Positions 55,840 to 64,000 of a stretch of 64,000 bases of DNA are shown piece by piece. Under the pieces are notes generated by a model. That model worked only from the letters and a program-made list of their open reading frames with translations, was not told where the DNA came from and did not search any database. The stretch is from Datura wrightii (lineage: Eukaryota; Streptophyta; Magnoliopsida; Solanales; Solanaceae), in the NCBI GenBank assembly GCA_035772735.1, contig JASDFA010000019.1, forward strand, positions 70,222,001 through 70,286,000, read 5' to 3'. The stretch's first letter is position 1. Each line of letters starts with the position of its first letter. The translations under genes were made by a program, and so were the position numbers.

Positions 55840-57398
55840 TGATGTCTCCTAAGCGCACACAAGCTCATGTGGTCTTCAAGTAATAAAGGATTGGAAGTCC
55901 CAATTAGCGATCCCTCAGAGATTTGTCAGATCAATCATTATAAGGTTATTTCTTTATTTTTGTATTCTAACAAAACAGTTAAAATGGAGAATTCTTTAGA
56001 GAATTAAACTACTAAAAACTTGAAATGTAAAATTAACTAAAACTACGATTGTAACAGACTTGTTTGTACTTCAAATAATGATAAAAATTTAGGGAATTGG
56101 CACTTTTGTATCAGGTTGAGTTCTCAAAACGTGATTACGCTAGATTGATTCCTCCTAAGGTTGCTAGTTTCAAATTACTATCCCCTTTCTTTCCACTCTC
56201 ATAAGCATCCAAGAACTATCTTGTGAACCCTAATGCCTATATCCCTATTGTTGCAGGAGAAACATGAAACCACGATTATGCCTACTTGTATTTCAACGAA
56301 TTAGGGTTGAAGGGTATATCCCTATCTTCAACAACTACTTCTAACCTTCAACCAATGGGCCAAAGGATCTTCGAATTCCTATATTATATTTACTTTTAAC
56401 CCTTTTAGCTCTCTTTCTCAAGTTAAACCAAAAGCCAACAGATTTACTCACTAGTTAATTAGGCTAGTGAATAAGCAATTATAATAAGTAAATATAAAAC
56501 AACCTTTATGAAAGAATCAAAACCAATAATCAACAGTCTTTCAAATTTCATCCATCAACTATGGCCAAAATCTTATAATGGGCGTTTAGCCACTCATAGA
56601 CAAGCGCAAAAACAAAGATAACATCATTATTCTTAGTAAGATTGAAACAAATGAAGAAAACTAAGTAGATCTTATCTCTCCTCCAAAAGTTGCGTTCACA
56701 ACCTTCATAATGATGAATGATATAAAAATCTATGTGCTAGAAATTCCCTAGATGTTATATATTTAGGTGAGCCTTCAAATGATGCTTTTGCCCTCAAGTA
56801 ATTAACTTAAAAATCGGCAAAATCCCATCTAGGAGGGTCTGGCACACCGCTCAGTGTATAGCACCAAGGAGTTAGTCAAATTTCCTCTGAAGAATAGCTC
56901 CGAGTGCCTTACTCTCACCATAATACTAAGGATTTAGCCAAATGTCTATACTTCTAACACCTGTGGTGCCTCACTTTCACCATAGCACCAGAATGTTAGG
57001 AAAATTTTCTAAGTCTGGAATGCTTCTAGGACTCCAAGCCATCCATCTCACCAAGGTGTTAGTCAAATTCTCATCTCCGAAGCTTAGGTACCTAGTACCC
57101 TATGCCATCCATAGCTCCAACTTTGGTGCATTTTCTTTGAAACACAAGTGTTGGGTGTGCCACGCCAACCATAACCCCAAGCCGACTTTTGCAAACTCTT
57201 CTTCTTCTTCTTCATAACTTGAGTCAATTTTTTGGTCCTTTTTCCTTGGTTTCCTGCTCAAAATATCTAGAAATATTCGTTAGCTCACAAAACAAATGAA
57301 AACGTGAATTCATGTATTTCATAGGGATTATGAACTCAAAACAAGGCAAAATATGGGTAGAGACATGTCAAATGGTCATAAGATTATGCCCAACATCA
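55840..57398 (-). mobile_element. 3' LTR of element C (family 3)
   Basis: Plus strand TGATGTCTCC to CCAACATCA, 1559 bp, homologous to the solo LTR at 6177-7713/21238-21300. The 63-bp array is at about 56825-57185, with an AT-rich TATA region at about 56755-56765. It is followed on the right by the polypurine tract (minus GGTTTAAGCATGGGATGG) and a CGAGGACGAACAA box. Confidence 0.87.
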
Positions 57399-59250
57399 CC
57401 ATCCCATGCTTAAACCATTGTTCGTCCTCGAGCAATCCTCAACTCCATGCACAAACTCATGTTTTCTCACCACTTGTCACCTCTATCAATTCACACTCAA
57501 ATAACTAGAAGAGAGCATACAAAGTAAGTGGTTCATCAACTCAAGCAATTCACATTAAGCACATGCAGAGTTTCCACATTCAAGACTACAACTTCTACAA
57601 TCAACTCAGTTTTTCAAAACAGGGCCAACAAGATTAAATACAAAACATGCAACATATAGTACATCTTAGAATCTTATGCCCCTTACTTTTAGTGATGTTC
57701 CTTTCTCAAGCTATTAATGCAAAGCATGGAACGTAATAAGTGAGGCACATTCACACTCAAAAAAGATGTATCATACATATGCAACATACCATATGCTTGC
57801 CCTTCATGTACACTTAGACTACTTGGTCATTTCAAGAGATTAAGATCATAAGGACTTTTCTTGGTTGTAATGTTAGCTAAGGGATGGGTAGGAATGATTT
57901 TTCTTTTATAGTGACTATCAATCCTAAGAACTTTTAAGACATTTTTGTTCAAGTCCACCACCTTTTCCTTGTTGTTCACCCTTAACCTTATTCACCCTTT
58001 TTTCTTTTCTTTTCATGCCTTTTTATTCACTACTTGACTGCCAGTCTTTGCTCATCACAAATAATTTTCACTCTTAAAACTCTTTCTTTTATTATCCTAG
58101 CAGCAAGAAAACAACACATTTTTGTGAGCACCCCGTCTTCCTACTTCCTCTTCTCACTTTCCACACTATTTCCTTCCTTTCTTTCTTTCCCTTTCATTTA
58201 TGTAGTGGTGGACCTTCACTCTCAAGTCTCAAAGTAACTAAGACTACTTTGGATCAATACTTCTGGAGGTCACACAACAAAAGGGAATAAGCTAATTTTA
58301 TGGCTAAGAAAAGAATAGGTATTAAAGCTCAAGGGGGTTAAATAGGGGAAATGTTCAGGAAGGAAAATGCAAACATGGGAAAACATGGCTTTTTCAAACA
58401 AACATTATAATCATCTCCTTAACTCTTTAATAAATAGCCATCTAACATACACTAAGGCAAGTTCTAGATGCTACAATATGTACAAAACAAAGAAATTAAT
58501 CTCACATCACATAGCATTAAGACTTTGGGTTGGTTTCCTATAGCTACATATTCATACAATCACATTGAGTGACACTCTTCATTATTGAGCCCTACAATTA
58601 TATTGAGTCGAGTTAAAGAACTTTGTGTGTCTCTAATGGAATTCTCACTTAAGATGACCACTTCATTGTCTCTAGCTTAGTGTCTAAGTAGAATGTCAAA
58701 GAGCACACAAGTGACTTAGGTCTGACTCCAACACAGAATAAAATAAAAAAACTGTGACCAAATTCCATTAAGACAATCATCATCCATCTATCATAGGGAA
58801 GGGTCACTATTCTATGATGAAAACAACTCCTAAAAAATAAAAAAAATTACCCAGTTCAAAGGTCTCCCCTTCGAAAAAGAACTAAGGCCATAAGAAGAAC
58901 CTAAGGGTGGGTAAGACTTGCCATTTTCAAAAGATTTTTCAAACAAAAACTTGATGGCGTACTCACCCTTAACTTTGAAAATTTAGGGAGAAATACTCTC
59001 ACCCCACACTTAAAGCCTTGCTTCGTCCTTAGAGCAACTAAAATTAAAGATTAGATTAGAGTGAAAAATTACTCCATGAGGCCCTCTAAGGCCTAACTAG
59101 CAGCAGGTTCTTGTATTTACTAGTCGTTTGACCCGACACTTAAAATAAGACCATGCTCCTCAGACTTGATTCTGGGTACTCAAACCTCCCCTTCTCTGCA
59201 AAATAAATTCAGTGACACTGTATATAAAAACAAGATAATTACATTTTTAA
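57399..59250 (-). other. Element C internal region: post-ORF2-type sequence, no ORF2
   Basis: Next to the LTR is the 3' polypurine tract (57399-57416). A plus-strand pyrimidine-rich zone is at 57940-58200. The GATGGATGA box shared with E and family 2 is near 58780-58810. The internal polypurine tract with GGACGAAGCAAGG (minus, TTTAAGTGTGGGGTG) is at 58999-59030. Only about 220 bp separate this tract from the post-protease hairpin, so the whole ORF2 block present in A, B and family 2 is absent. Confidence 0.7.
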
Positions 59251-59253
59251 AAA

Positions 59254-59300
59254 TTGGGTTGCCTCCCAACAAGTGCCTGATTTAATGTTGCAGCACGAAG
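59254..59300 (-). other. Post-protease hairpin motif (element C)
   Basis: Sense RNA UUGGG-AGGCAA-CCCAA at 59269-59254, then (upstream) the UUAAAUCAGGCAC and CGUGCUGCAAC counterparts to about 59300. Confidence 0.7.
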
Positions 59301-59600
59301 AAAGTCACTCTTACTCCTTCAATCGAGTGAGATGCATAGGATCCTCTATTGCACTACCTAAATTCTCATGTAGCACATGTTGCTCCACTTCCCGCTTACA
59401 CCCTCCGGGCTCTACCGCTAGTTTCACTGTGAAGTTCTCATAATAAGGTGGCTACCTTTCTGCTCTAAACACATCAAAGACTGTCTACTGACCACCCATA
59501 GTCATCGACATCTTACTCAACTTCACCTTTATGATCGCACCTGTGGTGGATAAGTATCCTCTCCTTATAATGAGGGGAACTACTATGTATTCTTCATAAT
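59301..59600 (-). pseudogene. Protease C-terminal part of element C
   Basis: The minus-strand reading VPLIIRRGYLSTTGAIIKV-LSKMSMTMG, then VFDVFRA, aligns in order with VPFILGRPFLATGKALIDV, LTMRAHD and VFNVYKA of family 2. One in-frame stop and small shifts. It is cut at 59600 by the insertion of element D; the rest of gag-protease is beyond the window. Confidence 0.65.
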
Positions 59601-61846
59601 TGTAATACCCCAAAAGTCCTAAGATCAAATCCGAGGGTTGAAACAGAAAAAGCAGGATTTTTTACACCAAGTCACAGGTTGAGTCATCCAGCGACCAGTG
59701 AGGTGCACCATGAGTCGTTAAGTGATCGTGGGAAGGAGGGTGGGCTTGGTATAATGTTTTATTTTAGGGGTCACCACGGGTGTGACCACGAGTCGTAGTC
59801 AGCACCATAATTTTTTGTGTTGGTCGTGGTCAAGAGTTGACTGAAGGATGAAGAGTTTGGACAGTGCATTTAATGACTAGTCACCACGAGTCTTTGGGCA
59901 CACCACAAGTCTTGGTGTCCCTCGAGGTGACTAGTGTTGATGAATTTCTCAGTTCTAGCAATGAGGAGCTGACCATGAGTCATAGTACAGGGGACGAATC
60001 GTCCAATCCCTCGTTGGGACTAACGGTGAGTATTTTCCTTTAATTTATTAAGGGCTTTTCCGTAATTCCTAACTTCCTAAGACTTGTACTACGTTGTTTT
60101 AAGCTCAGAAAGGTGTGTTTTAAGAGGGATAAGTTCATTCTAAGTCTACTCTCTTCAATGCATGCAATTCTAAAAGCTCTTAAGGGTGATCAAGCCTAGA
60201 TTCATAAGTCCTTCCCCAAATTTCCATTGGGCATTCAAGAGGGTTGTATAATCAGATCCTTCAAGGTATGTAGGGTTATGAATGCGTGTATTCATTTGCA
60301 CCCATGCCCAATCCCTCTACAATTTTCATGAAATTCTAGTTGATGAATCTATGAGGTTTTAACCCGACATGTGAATTCTCCAAGTATCAATCATAGGTAT
60401 GACCTAAGCATGTTTCTATGTTGATTTATGATTAATGGGAATATTTTACAATGTTTTCAATTACAAATTATGTTTTCAAGTTGTATAAATTGTAATTCCC
60501 ATCCATGGAAGTTCATGAAAGTTTAGATCTATGATAAATGTATTCAAGCATGACTAGATATGTATGATGAAAGTATGATTTTGAATTACCCATGTCCCTG
60601 TTCATGTTTTCAAATGACCAAGTCTATGTCAAGAATGTTTAAGTATTGGGCAGCCCATATGATCAAGTATGTTTCATGATTTATCTAAATTTCATGTTAT
60701 TAGCTTATCATATGGATTTTGGAGTTTAGACTCCCACTATTTTTAGCTTGTGGTATGGTTTGAGCCCAAGGCTCCTAATATTATGATTTCAGATTTATGC
60801 ATATATGTTATGAGTCAGCTTCGTCACTAGATGATGGTTCCGCTTCGTTGAAAAATGATGCAGAGCATATGCATGTTTTTGGGAGTAGTGTCTAGCATCG
60901 AGTAGGCTAAGGGTTAGTCAACCCTATGCCTCAAAACTACGTGCCAATGTAGGTATGTTCAGATTCTTCGGGACCTCCCTTGTGAGCTTCCCTACCCCCA
61001 AGGGGCCTTCAGCTTGATATCGATATCATGGTAGAGTCCTTAGCCCTTGCAAGGTTTTAGAAGGCTCTGCCCACTTGAGAATAATAGTTGGGACCATGTA
61101 AGCTCTATCATGGTAATGTCGGTTATAAGACGAGTCTCCCATTGTTCCTCATGATTTCAGTTATGCATGTTAATTAGTCATGATATTATCTTTTCAACAG
61201 GTTTGACGCAATGTTTAGTTTTACTTATGATTATCAGCGTTTAGCTTTGGGTCATTCAATTCAGTTATGATATGCAGTTATGTTTAAATCATGTTTTCAA
61301 ATAATAGCATGCAAGCCCTACTCTCATACTCTTATGATGAAATGTTTTATGTTATGCGTGATCACTGATTTTACTTACTTAGTAGTTTTACTTAACTTGC
61401 ATATTCAGTACATTTCACGTACTGACCGCATACTCTATGTTTTATCATTTCATGATATAGGCTCAAATATTCAGGCTCAACCCGCCAGTAGCCAGACTCT
61501 CAATATTAGCATCTTCTAGTCTTGGTTGGTGAGTGCTTATCTTCTGAGGGTCCTTTATCAGTTGTATTTAGTATTTTTTTCAGTTTCAGACTATAGTGAG
61601 TTAGTTGGGGTCTTGTCCCATCAACTCATCAGTAGTAGAGGCTTATCAAACATAGCATGTATTCAGTTTCATCCCTGTATTATGTATTCAGATGTTACGA
61701 TATTCAGAATTATGCTATATTATATATGTTAGATTTCTACTTGGTTATATTGAGTTTAGATGTCATAATCATGCCATGGTCGACTTGGAGCCCCTCGGGG
61801 TTCTTTCTCCCTTATCTCGATTCGAGCCTATGTTCGGATCGTGACA
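59601..61846 (+). mobile_element. 5' LTR of element D (Tekay-like)
   Basis: Starts TGTAATACCCCAAAAG and ends GGATCGTGACA, 2246 bp. It is followed by a tRNA-iMet-type primer site. The flank before it is ATAAT. Scattered CACGAGTCGTAG and ACGAGTC words (59690-60000) resemble the family 1 array motif. The related LTR fragment is at 4950-5738. Confidence 0.85.
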
Positions 61847-61850
61847 AACT

Positions 61851-61862
61851 TGGTATAAGAGC
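61851..61862 (+). other. Primer binding site of element D (tRNA-iMet type)
   Basis: TGGTATAAGAGC, one change from the usual TGGTATCAGAGC, four bases after the LTR. Confidence 0.85.
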
Positions 61863-62057
61863 TTTAGGTTTTGAAGTGTTGTAGGGTATCTAAAGGTTGT
61901 GTTAAGTAGAGTCTTTTTCATGGGTGTGAAGTGCGCCACACTTAAGATGAAGAGGCTACGAAACATTTTAGGAAATGTTCCCTCTCTATATGATCTAAGT
62001 TGTGCGATTAAATGTCTTTCTATCCTTCTAACTCGTGCTATACACGTTTGAAGAATC

Positions 62058-63303
62058 ATGACTCCTTGCTTAGAAGAAATGGGAATGGAAATGTCCATGA
62101 GAATGGCAATGGGGATGGGCACCAGTAGGCGCCACCAGCCCATGAGGATCATGTACTAGAGCAGGTTTCCCATGTTAAGTTCGGGGAAGCCATTCATATG
62201 CTAGCTCAGGCTCTGACCACCCAAGTCAACCAATAGGAAGTAGCACATGTCCTAAATGATGGGAATGCAGCAGCAGCAAGAGTCAGAGATTTCTGATGAT
62301 GAACCCTCCAAAGTTTCTTGGATCAAAGGTGGACGAGGATTCACATGAGTTTATTGAGGAAGTTCTGAAAATCACCCATATCATGGGGATGACTAGAGAG
62401 GAGTGCGCTGATCTAGCCTCGTATCAGTTGAAAGGGGTTGTTCATATTTGGTTCAAGCAATGGAAAGATAGCAGGGCAGTAGAAACAGGCCCTATTTGTT
62501 GGGAGGAGTTCCATATTGCACTTCTGGATTGATTCTTCCCTCGTGAGATGAGGGAGGTCAAAGCAGTCGAGTTTGTGAATAAACAAGGAAAGATGTTAGT
62601 TCACGTGTATGCCTTGGAGTTCACTTACTTGTCCAAGTATGCACCTCAGATGGTGACAGATCAGAGAGCCTGAGTGAGTTCATTCATGCATGGGATAGCA
62701 GACTACTTGGTCAAAGATTGTCGAACCGCGATACTGCATTAGGACATTAACTTTCCTCGAATAGTTTTGTATGCCCAGCAGATGGAGGCAGTACAGGTGA
62801 GTGAGCAGGAGAGAGAGGCCAAGAGGGCCAGGACTGATAGCTTCATATTTTCCCAGCAGGGACCTAGTGGGCACTGCCCGCAATCCCACCAGAGATCTTC
62901 AACCCAAGCGTCATTAGCTATGAGTATGCCATCCAAATCTAGGTACTACCAGAAGGGATGAGCATCAGGCTCTAGAGATCAGGGTAGCAAGCCCGTAGAG
63001 TCCAGCATTTCAAAGTATGGCAGGTGTGGCCGGAGACACATGGGTCAGTGCTTAATAATTTTAGGTGCTTGTTTTGGGTGTGGGAAGCCCAACATATGCT
63101 TAGGGATTTCCAGCAGCCCAACATATGATAGGGGCCAAGGCCTAACCTCTAGTTCAGCAGCTCCACCAGCACACCCAGCTCAGCAGGGGGCATCTACTAG
63201 TGTCGGCGATGGTCAGCGCCAAAATAGATTCTATGCCCTAGCATCTCATCAGGACCAGGAGGTCTCTCCAGATGTAGTCACTGGTATGAGTATTCCACCT
63301 TGA
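62058..63303 (+). pseudogene. gag of element D
   Basis: The N-terminal glycine/asparagine-rich start (NGNGNVHENGNGDG) is frameshifted near 62070. Gag core at 62296-62532 (NPPKFLGSKVDEDSHEFIEEV, LASYQLKGVVHIWF). Then FFPREMREVKAVEFVN after a stop at 62530. A spacer rich in Q and S follows. A zinc-knuckle region near 63015-63100 (CGRRHMGQC, ACFGCGKPN) has lost its His. Stops at 62530, about 62671, 62740 and 62959. Typical Tekay gag organisation; not functional. Confidence 0.85.
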
Positions 63304-64000
63304 TGTATATGCATTGTTAGATCCAAGGGGTACTTTATCTTTTGTGACGCCCTATGTTGTTAGTAGTTTCAGAGTCAGTCCTGAAATCTTATGATAACCT
63401 TTCTCAGTCTTTACTCCAATCAATGATTCAGTTATAGCTCGATAGGTATATAGAATTGCCCTGTCATAGTCCTTCAAAAGATCACCTCAGTAGATTTAGT
63501 AGAGCTAGCCATGACCGATTTTGTTGTTATCTTCGGCATGGATTGCCTACATGTATGTTATGCCTTAGTTAATTGTAGAACCCATGCAGTAGAGTTCATA
63601 TTTTCAGGTAAGCTAGTCCTAGAGTGGAAGGGTAGTTCAGCTATGCCTGTAGGTTGCTTCATTTCCTACCTTAAGGCCAAAAAGATGATTTCTGAAGGTT
63701 GCGTGGATCATCTAGTTAGGGTTAAGGATGCTACGTTTGAAACCCTGACTATCCAATCAGTTCCTATAGTGCGTGAGTATCCAGAGGTGTTTCCAAATGA
63801 TTTACCGGAACCCTTAGCGGGAGATCGACTTTGGTATTGACCTTCTTCTCAATATGCAGCCTATATCTATTCCTCCTTACATAATGGATCCATCTGAGCT
63901 AAAGGAGTTGAAGGAGCAGTTGAAAGACCTCTTAGAAAAGGGTTTCATCAGACATAGAAAATCCCCGTGGAGTGCACCAGTCCTCTTTGTCTGGAAGAGG
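63304..64000 (+). pseudogene. Protease to RT start of element D, runs off the window
   Basis: The protease N-terminal part is degraded (63304-63500). Open from 63511 to 63840: MTDFVVIFGMDCLH is the VILGMDWL motif after the protease, then the linker GCFISYLKAKKMISEGC and REYPEVFPNDLPE that leads into RT. After a frameshift the RT N-terminus (LKELKEQLKDLLEKGFI, SPWSAPVLF) reaches the window end. Confidence 0.85.

Noticed and set aside
61851..61862. Possible tRNA gene remnants at primer sites
   Set aside because: Only the 12-17 nt complementary to tRNA 3' ends are present; no cloverleaf is seen nearby.
61769..62152. 127-codon minus-strand ORF at the element D LTR end
   Set aside because: It crosses the LTR end, primer site and gag start of a plus-strand element; no homology is recognised.

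Overview
The window looks like pericentromeric or heterochromatic DNA from a flowering plant. Solanaceae is my best guess, from the style of the Tekay-type pol and the long LTRs, but I could not test it. I see no host gene, tRNA, rRNA or CRISPR array. Nearly all of the 64 kb is LTR retrotransposon, much of it nested.

Two classes are present. (1) Autonomous Ty3/gypsy chromoviruses, Tekay/Del-like, with gag-AP-RT-RNaseH-INT-chromodomain. There are a 3' part with 3' LTR at 1-4949, a solo LTR at 17341-19923, a 3' part with 3' LTR at 36125-40578, a minus-strand gag-to-RNaseH part at 51153-54295, and a 5' part at 59601-64000 that runs off the window. (2) Large elements with an Athila/Tat-like gag and protease and a tRNA-Asp primer site but no reverse transcriptase or integrase. 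In place of pol they carry a second ORF (ORF2) of the 'putative plant transposon protein' kind. These are element A (7714-21232, minus), a tandem pair of family 2 (22933-36124, plus), element B (40579-51152, minus), element C (55840-59600, minus, apparently without ORF2) and a remnant E (5809-6176 and 21301-22932, plus).

Nesting from 5 to 23 kb, outside to inside: remnant E is split by a family 3 solo LTR (6177-7713 plus 21238-21300, imperfect duplication GTGGG/GCGGG). That LTR is split by element A (duplication TGAAC). One LTR of A is split by a Tekay solo LTR (duplication TGACT). Further right, the second family 2 internal region stops at 36124, where it is fused to a Tekay pol. The 3' LTR of that Tekay element lies inside the 3' LTR of B, and B lies inside the RNase H region of the minus-strand Tekay element.

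The most interesting signal is a shared regulatory layout in the class 2 elements. Each family has its own array of short, mostly palindromic GC-rich motifs just upstream of the LTR TATA box. In families 1 and 2 the same array is repeated inside the element between the protease and ORF2. It is followed there by a pyrimidine-rich leader, a conserved 0.7-0.8 kb leader intron and the ORF2 start. Two further conserved pieces are a pair of RNA hairpins just after the protease, whose stems co-vary, and a second copy of the polypurine tract after ORF2. I infer that ORF2 has its own promoter copied from, or matched to, the LTR promoter. All genes here are damaged by stops or frameshifts; the second family 2 gag-protease is the best preserved.
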